Origin: Legionella maceachernii
GTDB taxonomy: Bacteria > Pseudomonadota > Gammaproteobacteria > Legionellales > Legionellaceae
Length of the DNA stretch: 54,523 bases
NCBI RefSeq assembly: GCF_900167045.1
Contig: NZ_FUXJ01000011.1
Coordinates: 55,799-110,321, forward strand
Direction of reading: 5' to 3'
Shown: in pieces, positions 45,168 to 52,360 of the stretch
How positions within the stretch are numbered: position 1 is the first letter of the stretch
Layout: each line of letters opens with the position of its first letter
The notes under the pieces: generated by a model
Database searches by the model: none
The model's input: the letters and a program-made list of their open reading frames with translations, nothing else
Told to the model about the DNA's origin: nothing
Translations under genes and position numbers: made by a program

Positions 45168-45737
45168 TTAAGGATAATGAATAATGTTATGGAAAACAGC
45201 CCGCGATGAATGTTGATTGCGATAGCCATGCGCTTGGCTTGCAGCAAAACGAAGGGCATCACCTTGCTCTAAAGATTGCCAGGTATTATTAAGCAATATT
45301 TCCATCTGGCCGCTTACCACGATGACATGCTCAATAACGCCAGGCTCATGAGCAGTTGATAAATGTTCGCACCCGGGGGGTAATTCGATGGAAAACAGCT
45401 CAAAGTGTAATTGTTGATCAAAAGGGAAAAGGGTTGTGATACGAATTTGATCATCGACGTGACTGAGGCGCTGAGTTTGTACAGAACGATAAATAACGCC
45501 TTCTGATTCAGTAGGAAATGTTTCGATAAAGGAAGAAAACGAGGTTTGAAAGCCACTGGCAATTTTCCACAGTGTAGCAATAGTAGGGCTTGATTCTTCA
45601 CGCTCAATCTGACCTAACATGGCTTTACTCACACCTGTTAATTGCGCGGTTTTATCTAAACTTAAGCCGCGTTGTTGACGCAATTGTTTTAATGTTTCTG
45701 CAATGTGGCGAGAGATATTTTTCAAGGATGGCTCCAA
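45168..45737 (-). CDS. XRE-family HTH-cupin regulator (SutR/YdcN-like)
   Basis: A 189-residue regulator. The N-terminal helix-turn-helix of the XRE type spans about residues 10-65 (L-K-Q-L-R-Q-Q-R-G-L-S-L-D-K-T-A-Q-L-T-G-V-S). The C-terminal cupin spans about 105-185 (E-H-V-I-V-V-S-G-Q-M-E-I-L-L and G-D-A-L-R-F). The neighbour across the spacer is a BenE transporter, the same pairing as E. coli ydcN (sutR) and ydcO. Two GTGCGTTWWWRCGCAC palindromes in the spacer are the expected binding sites, so it probably represses or activates both genes in response to a small ligand bound by the cupin. Confidence 0.9.
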   Translation of the reverse strand: MEPSLKNISRHIAETLKQLRQQRGLSLDKTAQLTGVSKAMLGQIEREESSPTIATLWKIASGFQTSFSSFIETFPTESEGVIYRSVQTQRLSHVDDQIRITTLFPFDQQLHFELFSIELPPGCEHLSTAHEPGVIEHVIVVSGQMEILLNNTWQSLEQGDALRFAASQAHGYRNQHSSRAVFHNIIHYP

Positions 45738-45742
45738 ACGGC

Positions 45743-45762
45743 ATGTGCGTTATAGCGCACAT
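45743..45762. promoter_or_regulatory. Operator 1 between the XRE-cupin and benE genes
   Basis: ATGTGCGTTATAGCGCACAT is a near-perfect palindrome with core GTGCGTTATAGCGCAC (45745-45760). It starts five bases before the regulator ATG, which would allow it to block that promoter or ribosome access. A second copy follows 36 bases away, centre to centre. Confidence 0.8.
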
Positions 45763-45779
45763 GGGTTAATATAAGGGTT

Positions 45780-45797
45780 CGTGCGTTAAAACGCACG
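45780..45797. promoter_or_regulatory. Operator 2 between the XRE-cupin and benE genes
   Basis: CGTGCGTTAAAACGCACG is a palindrome with the same GTGCGTT...CGCAC half-sites as operator 1. It lies about 30 bases before the benE start codon. Confidence 0.8.
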
Positions 45798-45826
45798 TCA
45801 TCGATCGATACATGGGGATAGTTATT

Positions 45827-47011
45827 ATGGTTAATAAGTTTTCTTTTGCCAATCTTACTGCTGGCTTTGTTGCGGTAATGGTGGGTTTTACCAGTTCTGT
45901 AGTCATTATTTTTCAGGCTGCTGCTGCAGTGGGGGCTAATTCTGCAGAGGTAGGCTCATGGTTACTTGCATTAGGTTTAGGGATGGGTATAACCAGTATC
46001 GGACTCTCTCTTTTTTATCGCATGCCTATTCTAATTGCTTGGTCGACACCGGGGGCTGCGTTGTTGGTAACCAGTTTAGCTGGAGTTTCCATGCCCGAGG
46101 CCATAGGTGCTTTTATTTTTTCTGCGCTACTTATTCTTATAGCGGGATTAACTGGTTGGTTTGAAAAACTAATGACCTATATTCCTCGTTCACTGACTTC
46201 TGCCATGTTAGCTGGGATTTTATTGCAGTTTGGAATGAATTTATTTGTAGCCATGCAACAGCAGTTTGTCTTAGTGACTGTCATGTTGATAGGCTATTTG
46301 TTTGGTCGGCAGTTATTTCCTCGCTACGTTATTATTCTTAGCCTTACATTGGGTATTGCCATAGCAGTGTATGAAGGGTTGTTTGATTTAACGCATTGCC
46401 ATTTTGCTTTATCGATTCCCCAATGGGTTTTTCCAGTGTTCTCATGGCCAGTGCTTGTCAGTATTGGTATTCCCCTTTTTGTGGTCACAATGACTTCCCA
46501 GAATATGCCTGGTGTTGCGGTATTGCGTACTGCAGGCTATAACCCTCCTATTTCGCCGCTCATTAGTTGGACAGGATTGACGACTTTAGTCTTAGCGCCT
46601 TTTGGAGGTTATGCGTTTAATTTGGCTGCTATCACCGCGGCAATTTGCATGGGTGAGGAAGCAGATGTTAACCCAGCCAAACGTTATCGCGCCACAGTCT
46701 GGGCGGGAATATTTTATGTGGTAACAGGAATTTTGGGGGCAAGCGTTGTGGCTCTATTTGCAGCCTTTCCCAAAGCATTAGTGTTAGCTATAGCAGGACT
46801 TGCTTTACTCAATACGATCGGGAGTAGCTTAAAACTTGCTATCGAGGATGAAGCGCATCGCGAGCCTGCGCTTATTACTTTTCTCGTCTCTGCGTCGGGT
46901 ATGTCCTTGTTGGGTATTGGTTCGGCTTTTTGGGGGTTAGTGGCGGGTGCACTAGGTTTTGTCATTAATTCAACTATACTTTCTGCTAAGCGTGAATTAG
47001 TCGAAACCTAA
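45827..47011 (+). CDS. BenE/YdcO-type benzoate-proton-like transporter
   Basis: A 394-residue polytopic protein of the BenE family. Typical segments: N-L-T-A-G-F-V-A-V-M-V-G-F-T-S-S-V-V-I-I-F-Q-A-A (N-terminus), A-W-S-T-P-G-A-A-L-L (near residue 75), T-S-Q-N-M-P-G-V-A-V-L-R-T-A-G-Y and F-G-G-Y-A-F-N-L-A-A-I-T-A-A-I-C-M-G. The ATG at 45827 is preferred over the one at 45812, which has no ribosome site. The substrate is unknown; YdcO in E. coli also lacks a proven substrate. It is divergent from its probable regulator, with two operators between them. Confidence 0.9.
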   Translation: MVNKFSFANLTAGFVAVMVGFTSSVVIIFQAAAAVGANSAEVGSWLLALGLGMGITSIGLSLFYRMPILIAWSTPGAALLVTSLAGVSMPEAIGAFIFSALLILIAGLTGWFEKLMTYIPRSLTSAMLAGILLQFGMNLFVAMQQQFVLVTVMLIGYLFGRQLFPRYVIILSLTLGIAIAVYEGLFDLTHCHFALSIPQWVFPVFSWPVLVSIGIPLFVVTMTSQNMPGVAVLRTAGYNPPISPLISWTGLTTLVLAPFGGYAFNLAAITAAICMGEEADVNPAKRYRATVWAGIFYVVTGILGASVVALFAAFPKALVLAIAGLALLNTIGSSLKLAIEDEAHREPALITFLVSASGMSLLGIGSAFWGLVAGALGFVINSTILSAKRELVET

Positions 47012-47025
47012 ATGTGTATCAAGCA

Positions 47026-48036
47026 ATGAATAATTCGCTTTGCTTTTGTTTGAAGCAATCACAATCACCGACTCATTATAATTTGCATCGATATTTAAAG
47101 GCACAAGGCTGGCGTTCGCGTCGATTTAATTGGCAAGCAAATTTTAGTGATGCGAACTTCCAATTTAATCCACAAGCTGCTGAAACCCTTGAACATAAAC
47201 ATCGATTAGCCCAGCTCGTTGATCGCTATTGTCCTGAAGTGATGCCAAAAACGTACTGCATCAACGATGAAAATTGGCCCGATGTTTTAAATCAAATGGC
47301 AAACAACCATTATCTGTTTCACACGCAGGTATTGGATCACATCGACAATTTAGTTTGGATTTTAAAACCGGCCCTGCTCAATAATGGAAAGGAAATTAAA
47401 CTGTTTAAAAAATTGAGCGAATTGGAGCAGCATTTTCTCAGTAGGGAACGTTTAGGAGGAGAGCATGTTTTGCAGCAATACATTACTCATCCTCATTTAT
47501 TAAGGGATCAACGTAAATACAGTATTCGCATGTTTGTAGTGTTAACGAATTACGCAGGCACTTATTTGTACCCGCATGGTTACTTTAATGTGGCTATGCA
47601 TCCTTTTACGCCTACGGATTTTTCTGATCTTCGCCCGCATTTAACCAATGAGCATTTACGGGAAGATGAAACCAATGTGATTCAGATCCCTTCTCAACGT
47701 TTCACCGCTTTAACTCCATCGCTTTACCCGCAGATTATAAGGATTGTGGCTGCCATAATGAAGGGATTGCGTCAACTATATCCCGAAGCATTTACTTGCG
47801 ATGCATTACGTACATTAGCGATTTATGGCTTTGATTTTCTTGTGGATAGCCATGGACGATTATGGTTACTGGAAGCCAATCATGGTCCGTGTTTTCCAGT
47901 CTCTGATGACCATCCTCTACAGAATTACTTGTACTTTGATTTTTGGCAAGATTTTATTGCGAGTTTTGTACTGCCTATTGCAAGCAAGCAAGCATTTAAG
48001 CAAATCCAGTATCATTTGTTTGAATTTATAGACTAG
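47026..48036 (+). CDS. Tubulin-tyrosine-ligase-like ATP-grasp protein
   Basis: A 336-residue protein with the TTL/TTLL layout: W-I-L-K114-P-A-L-L-N-N-G-K-E-I (ATP lysine), V-L-Q-Q-Y-I (149-153), the R-K-Y-S-I-R-M-F-V-V-L-T segment (163-174), L-T-N-E-H (207-210), and G-F-D270-F-L-V-D and L-L-E283-A-N285-H-G-P (metal binding). TTL-type enzymes ligate amino acids to protein C-termini or side chains. Such proteins are mostly eukaryotic, so a host-directed effector is plausible. There is no signal peptide. The gene starts 14 bases after benE; an in-frame GTG at 47014 is another possible start. No obvious toxin or peptide partner is seen. Confidence 0.8.
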   Translation: MNNSLCFCLKQSQSPTHYNLHRYLKAQGWRSRRFNWQANFSDANFQFNPQAAETLEHKHRLAQLVDRYCPEVMPKTYCINDENWPDVLNQMANNHYLFHTQVLDHIDNLVWILKPALLNNGKEIKLFKKLSELEQHFLSRERLGGEHVLQQYITHPHLLRDQRKYSIRMFVVLTNYAGTYLYPHGYFNVAMHPFTPTDFSDLRPHLTNEHLREDETNVIQIPSQRFTALTPSLYPQIIRIVAAIMKGLRQLYPEAFTCDALRTLAIYGFDFLVDSHGRLWLLEANHGPCFPVSDDHPLQNYLYFDFWQDFIASFVLPIASKQAFKQIQYHLFEFID

Positions 48037-48075
48037 GCTATAGGTATATTCCGATTAAATGATAAGGATATGAGA

Positions 48076-48426
48076 ATGAAACGATTAATCGGGTTTCTGA
48101 GCTTTTTTTTCACTACGTTAGCTATGGCGGCCACTCTGGACACGGATCATTATCGCATTGTCATCACTTGCCTAAGCCAAGATCATGAAGTTGGTTGTGA
48201 GCGCGTCAGCTATGAGGGTACAAATAAAGAAACGGGTTCTACTATTCGTTTAATTGGAAAACAGATTATGCAAATGTGTGCCGATAAAACGACCCCTTGC
48301 CATTCACTGGGCTACGAATTCAGCAATGGCAATACTTATTATTTTGTCTCTGAAGATGGTCAGCTTAAAGTGATCGATGGCTCCAAAATACTCATTAATG
48401 AGCATGGTGAGTGGACTTATGAGTGA
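48076..48426 (+). CDS. Small exported protein with paired cysteines
   Basis: A 116-residue protein with a signal peptide (M-K-R-L-I-G-F-L-S-F-F-F-T-T-L-A-M-A-A) and four cysteines in the mature part (I-T-C-L, V-G-C-E, Q-M-C-A, T-P-C-H), which suggests disulphides in the periplasm or outside. The ATG at 48076 has AAGGA seven bases upstream; the ATG at 48070 is too close to it. The rest is beta-rich. Not recognised as a known family, and nearby genes give no hint of function. Confidence 0.75.
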   Translation: MKRLIGFLSFFFTTLAMAATLDTDHYRIVITCLSQDHEVGCERVSYEGTNKETGSTIRLIGKQIMQMCADKTTPCHSLGYEFSNGNTYYFVSEDGQLKVIDGSKILINEHGEWTYE

Positions 48427-48544
48427 AGTAGAGGTTTAGGCTTTTTAAAGAGTGATTGAGAATGGTCAGTGTGAAAGTAATTTATACAAAAAGAAACTAA
48501 ACTATAAGTAGAGGAGAAATTGATTGCATTTTAGGACAACTAGT

Positions 48545-48829
48545 ATGAACAAGTTATTTTATGGACTGCTTGTTGCATTAATTGCACTTGTCATCATTTT
48601 CTTTGCGCCAGCCGCTAATACGGATTCATCCCAAGTCACTTTACCTGGTAGCTCTGCAGTTGGGGTGCCTGAACAAAAAAATGAAGTTCACCCGAATGTG
48701 ACCAATGAAGGCGTAAATATCAATGCGGGGTCTATAGGGCCTAATACCGTACCCAATAATGTGAATACTAATGGCACTGTGAATACAACGCCTGGCATGT
48801 TAGAGGGAACGGATAATATCCAAAGGTGA
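48545..48829 (+). CDS. Small membrane-anchored protein with N/T/V-rich domain
   Basis: A 94-residue protein: one N-terminal anchor or uncleaved signal (M-N-K-L-F-Y-G-L-L-V-A-L-I-A-L-V-I-I-F-F-A-P-A-A-N) and a polar tail rich in Asn, Thr, Val, Gly and Pro. A TTG at 48524 with GAGGAG seven bases upstream would add seven codons and is a real alternative. Not recognised. It is likely a lineage-specific envelope protein. Confidence 0.65.
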   Translation: MNKLFYGLLVALIALVIIFFAPAANTDSSQVTLPGSSAVGVPEQKNEVHPNVTNEGVNINAGSIGPNTVPNNVNTNGTVNTTPGMLEGTDNIQR

Positions 48830-48966
48830 GGCTTGCAAGCGATTGTCATTGTTCCTTAGAAAGAGGAGATGCTTTGTTCAGTATTGTTCAAAATTTAAAC
48901 AAAATCAACTGGATACTGGTACACAGTTTGCTACACTAAAAGTAAGTAGTAGAAGCAGGGGATATC

Positions 48967-49461
48967 ATGAGGAAGTTAATTTTACATCCCACCGAGATTA
49001 GTCAATGGCATGCGCTGGTGAATGAGGCTCAAGCATCGACTCATTTACTGCTTAATGAAAGCACGGAGAGCTATCTAGTCTTCCTACTGATGCGCTTTTC
49101 TCAAGGAAGTAAATTAATTGAGTCTGTGATTGCGCTCGATTTCCTTGAGTCATTACATTCACCCAGGCGGCGACAAGCGGAAGTATTACGTGATGTGGGT
49201 GATAAAAGTCTACTTTTCTGTGGCCTTTTTCCTGGCATGGCTGAGAAGCGTCATGTGAGCTTGGAGTATTTTGTGGACATGGGGCAAGCTGCTTACTTAA
49301 CTGTCGGCGAACTGTATGAGAGCCAATCAAGACTGTATTTTCAATTAAGCGAGCAATTTCTGAACTTGCAACAAATTTTACGCGCTATGCGTGGCGAGGT
49401 TCTGGAATCTTCTTTAGGGGATTATAAAATGGTTTCCTCGCCAGATAGTCCATTGCAGTAA
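48967..49461 (+). CDS. Hypothetical 164-residue protein
   Basis: Not recognised with certainty. A soluble, helical protein, M-R-K-L-I-L-H-P-T-E-I-S-Q-W-H-A-L-V-N-E-A at the start, F-L-E-S-L-H-S-P-R-R-R-Q-A-E-V-L-R-D-V-G-D-K in the middle, with a Y-L-T-V-G-E-L-Y-E-S-Q-S-R-L-Y-F-Q-L-S-E-Q-F segment near residue 115. It has an even composition and a GGGGATATC leader, and looks like a real conserved gene. There is no signal peptide and no metal or nucleotide motif. Confidence 0.75.
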   Translation: MRKLILHPTEISQWHALVNEAQASTHLLLNESTESYLVFLLMRFSQGSKLIESVIALDFLESLHSPRRRQAEVLRDVGDKSLLFCGLFPGMAEKRHVSLEYFVDMGQAAYLTVGELYESQSRLYFQLSEQFLNLQQILRAMRGEVLESSLGDYKMVSSPDSPLQ

Positions 49462-49501
49462 TTGATTTATAACAGGTCTCCCTTTCTCCCTTGCCCGAGG
49501 T

Positions 49502-49518
49502 CCGCTGTAAGCAGCCGG
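49502..49518. terminator. Hairpin between convergent genes
   Basis: CCGCTG-TAAG-CAGCCGG forms a short GC-rich stem with one bulge, between the ends of the 164-residue gene and the CapA-like gene. It may terminate both. Confidence 0.35.
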
Positions 49519-49531
49519 AGGAGATGGCCCA

Positions 49532-50566
49532 TTATTTTAAATCCAAGTATTGCTCACCAATCACCGATTTGAGCCATAAGTAAGCAGGATGCTTTTTTGA
49601 GGTGACTCGATTCAGTTGCATTTGTCCACCACGGTTTTCCATATAAGTAGGCTGATAGCTGATTTTATTAATAAAAATCAAGCCATTTTCTTTAGCCAAA
49701 TACAACGACAATAGGCCGCTAGAGCGATTTTTCAAACTTCCTTGATTCGAAACAAAATTTCCCAAGGAATAAGCCACAAAAACTTTTCTGCCCGTGTTTG
49801 TTGTTATCCAAGAAAAAGGTTGAACGCAATGGGGATGCGACCCTAATATGGCCAATGCGCCGGCTTCAGCGAGTTCTTGAGCAAATTTTCGCTGTAATTG
49901 GTTTGGTTTTGTTTGATATTCAATCCCCCAGTGAGGAGTAACAATGACGGCATCATGGGTTTTAGCCAGTTCACTGACTAACTGAAGAACTTGCTGCTTA
50001 TCACGGTAACAGTGCAATACCTGATTATAGGAGTCGGCAATACCATTCGTGTCTTGTGTACAAGCGAGCCAAGCAATCGAGATATCTCGAGTCCTTGTTT
50101 CACTATACCAAGGATCATCACTGTTTTGCCTTCTCGTCCCTGTGAAGGCGAGCTGATTTGCCTCTAAACCAGTGATCGTTTTATCAATACCCACGCTTAA
50201 GCGATCTAAGGTGTGATTATTGGCGGTAGAAACGATATCGAAACCAGACGATTTCAATGCACTGATGAGGGTTGGAGGGTAATTAAACATGGGATAGGCA
50301 GTGTAAGCCCGCTTAGCGCTCTCAGTGGGCTTCCCGCGCATATCAAGCATTTCTGCGGTGGGACCTTCTAAATTACCATAGGTAAGATCCGCTTTTTCTA
50401 AGAGGGGAATGATGGGAGCCCATAGCTTATTAAATCCTTTTTCCAATCCTTTTATTTGCAAAGGAGGATGCAGCAAGACATCCCCCACAGCAATAATATG
50501 CACTTCTTCAGCAAAGGCAGGAGGAAGTATAAATAAACCTAGCAAAGCGATTAGCCATCGCATCAT
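49532..50566 (-). CDS. CapA family protein (poly-gamma-glutamate synthesis type)
   Basis: A 344-residue exported protein: signal peptide M-M-R-W-L-I-A-L-L-G-L-F-I-L-P-P-A-F-A, then a metallophosphatase-like CapA domain with V-G-D-V-L-L-H, the G-N-L-E-G-P motif, S-T-A-N-N-H-T-L-D-R, V-T-P-H-W-G-I-E-Y and G-S-H-P-H-C-V-Q-P. CapA proteins belong to poly-gamma-glutamate capsule systems, but single copies like this, with no capB or capC beside it, have uncertain functions in Gram-negatives. The metal-binding D, N, H residues appear intact. It is periplasmic or surface-exposed. Confidence 0.88.
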   Translation of the reverse strand: MMRWLIALLGLFILPPAFAEEVHIIAVGDVLLHPPLQIKGLEKGFNKLWAPIIPLLEKADLTYGNLEGPTAEMLDMRGKPTESAKRAYTAYPMFNYPPTLISALKSSGFDIVSTANNHTLDRLSVGIDKTITGLEANQLAFTGTRRQNSDDPWYSETRTRDISIAWLACTQDTNGIADSYNQVLHCYRDKQQVLQLVSELAKTHDAVIVTPHWGIEYQTKPNQLQRKFAQELAEAGALAILGSHPHCVQPFSWITTNTGRKVFVAYSLGNFVSNQGSLKNRSSGLLSLYLAKENGLIFINKISYQPTYMENRGGQMQLNRVTSKKHPAYLWLKSVIGEQYLDLK

Positions 50567-50643
50567 TGACTCGCATTATTAATCCTTGCGATAATTATTC
50601 AAAATTTATACCAATTGTCTTTATAAGGTGCTGAGTAGCTGTT

Positions 50644-51492
50644 CTATGGTTTGCGGAATAATAAGGTAATATCAATCGCGTCGTAGCTGTAATGCTTGTT
50701 ACAAAAATCACAACTGATTTCTATTTTTCCTCTCTCTTCTAATAGTTTTTTTGCTTCCTCTTCGCCGAGAACGATTAGGACTTGTTTCATTTTTTCTTCA
50801 CTGCAGCGGCATTTAAAGCGGACACCGCGGCTATCGAAAAGACGCAGCTCGGTTTCATGATATAAACGATGCAAAAGAGTTTTATTGTCTAAATTTAACA
50901 ATTCCTCTTCACTGACAGTTTGTCCAAGCTGAATGGCATATTCCCAAAATTGTTCACGTTGAAGCGTATTCTGTTCGGGCATGAGCTGCAGCAACATTCC
51001 TGCAGCCATATCCTCGTTAACAGCCAGCCAAAGGCGGCTTGCAACTTGTTCAGATTGAGCAAAATAATACATTAAATTTTCGCTCATTGAGGTTGCCTGA
51101 ATGGGAACCACGCTTTGATAGGCTTGGGTTGTATTGTATTGGTTGATTGTTAAGGCCATTTGCCCTTTTAAAAATGCTTCAGCGTAGTCAGGAGTTTCCA
51201 AATCCTCTTGATAAGAGGCAAAAGCTCTTAAATGCAATTGGTCATCACACTGTACAATCAATAAGGGAAGGCGTTTATCTCCCTGAAACTGTAGGCTCAA
51301 CTCTCCTTTAAATTTGATGCTCCCCACCAAAAGGAGGCAGGAAATCAACGCTTCACCTAGTAAATGCTTGACCATCGGCGGGTAGGGGCGCTGAGCCATG
51401 ATAGTTTGATAGGTTTCCTTCAAATGGGCAATTTCACCGCGAATACTGGCGTGTTCAAACATGAAGCGCTGTAGGGAATCGGTTTCTTTCAT
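50644..51492 (-). CDS. hslO: Redox-regulated chaperone Hsp33
   Basis: A 282-residue holdase chaperone activated by oxidation of a zinc centre. The C-terminal cysteines C-R-C (F-K-C-R-C-S-E-E-K) and C-D-F-C-N-K (E-I-S-C-D-F-C) form the switch. The N-terminal segment D-S-L-Q-R-F-M-F-E is typical. The ATG at 51492 has AAGG upstream and is preferred over the longer frame to 51525. It protects proteins under oxidative stress. Confidence 0.95.
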   Translation of the reverse strand: MKETDSLQRFMFEHASIRGEIAHLKETYQTIMAQRPYPPMVKHLLGEALISCLLLVGSIKFKGELSLQFQGDKRLPLLIVQCDDQLHLRAFASYQEDLETPDYAEAFLKGQMALTINQYNTTQAYQSVVPIQATSMSENLMYYFAQSEQVASRLWLAVNEDMAAGMLLQLMPEQNTLQREQFWEYAIQLGQTVSEEELLNLDNKTLLHRLYHETELRLFDSRGVRFKCRCSEEKMKQVLIVLGEEEAKKLLEERGKIEISCDFCNKHYSYDAIDITLLFRKP

Positions 51493-51545
51493 TATTAGCC
51501 TTATAAAGCAACATCTAATCTTCAATTGATTTATTCTAACACAGG

Positions 51546-51568
51546 GTGCGATTTAAAGTGCGGTTTTT
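51546..51568 (+). repeat. Dispersed GTGCGATTTAAAG repeat, left copy
   Basis: GTGCGATTTAAAGTGCGGTT plus TTT. An inverted copy at 52243-52262 (AAAACCGCTTTAAATCGCAC) faces it across the 142-residue orphan gene. Related copies occur at 26337, 41651 and 41774. Confidence 0.7.
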
Positions 51569-51641
51569 CTTAGTCGACGCCCCACTGCAGGACTGAGGAA
51601 AATTTTGATGTAATGTGCCTGATTTCACTGCTTAATTTAGG

Positions 51642-52070
51642 CTATTTGATGCGTAATTCTGAGGCGGAAATTTGCTCCTCCGCAAGGGGCAGCCAACGCT
51701 TATTTAATTCACCTGACAAAATTATCATAAATAACGCGTTAAATTGTGTTGATGCCAATCCTTGTGCATAAGCTTTAAGGGCACCAATCTTTTGATCAGT
51801 ACTATTAAGTGCATCGATTTTTTCTAATTCCAACAGCACCCGATTTGTTGAAGAGTTAATCATGGATCGTCTTTCAATAAGCCCGGGAACAGCATCGTCG
51901 CACACATTAGCATATCGTTCTTGATCTTTCCTGTGTTGGCAATGCTTGCTGCAACGTTCTACCGTCCTATTTAATAGAAGGCCAAAAGCCTCTTTCATTT
52001 TTGTATATTTTTCTTCTAATGTATCGTTTTGAAATAAACCATATTGTGCTAACAAGCGCTGTTGTTTCAT
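51642..52070 (-). CDS. Orphan 142-residue helical protein flanked by inverted repeats
   Basis: Not recognised. A soluble, charged, mainly helical protein: M-K-Q-Q-R-L-L-A-Q-Y-G-L-F-Q-N-D at the start, with a Cys cluster R-C-S-K-H-C-Q-H-R and A-N-V-C-D-D near residues 38-58. No signal peptide. The ribosome site is weak. It lies between inverted copies of a dispersed repeat, so it may have arrived as a small cassette. An effector or a lineage-specific gene is possible. Confidence 0.6.
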   Translation of the reverse strand: MKQQRLLAQYGLFQNDTLEEKYTKMKEAFGLLLNRTVERCSKHCQHRKDQERYANVCDDAVPGLIERRSMINSSTNRVLLELEKIDALNSTDQKIGALKAYAQGLASTQFNALFMIILSGELNKRWLPLAEEQISASELRIK

Positions 52071-52242
52071 CGTCTAAACTCTTAAGTTCGTAGAATCTGT
52101 TCAATATTCCTAGTAGATGCAGTACTGCACCCAATATAGGTCAATTTATTGAGCTAATTGTAAATAAAAAATCGTAAATTATCAAAATTTATTCTGATTG
52201 GGGAAGAGGTTGGGATATATGCATTATAAGTCTAATTCATTT

Positions 52243-52262
52243 AAAACCGCTTTAAATCGCAC
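52243..52262 (-). repeat. Dispersed GTGCGATTTAAAG repeat, right (inverted) copy
   Basis: AAAACCGCTTTAAATCGCAC is the reverse complement of the left copy at 51546, differing by a two-base deletion. It lies just upstream of rep. Confidence 0.7.
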
Positions 52263-52360
52263 CGCTTTAATACAAAGATGATTGCTTGCCTGTGCTAGGC
52301 GCGCGATAATGCGTGTTTTTTGATAAGTACCCATGTCACTTTTTTTATTCAGGCGAAGTA

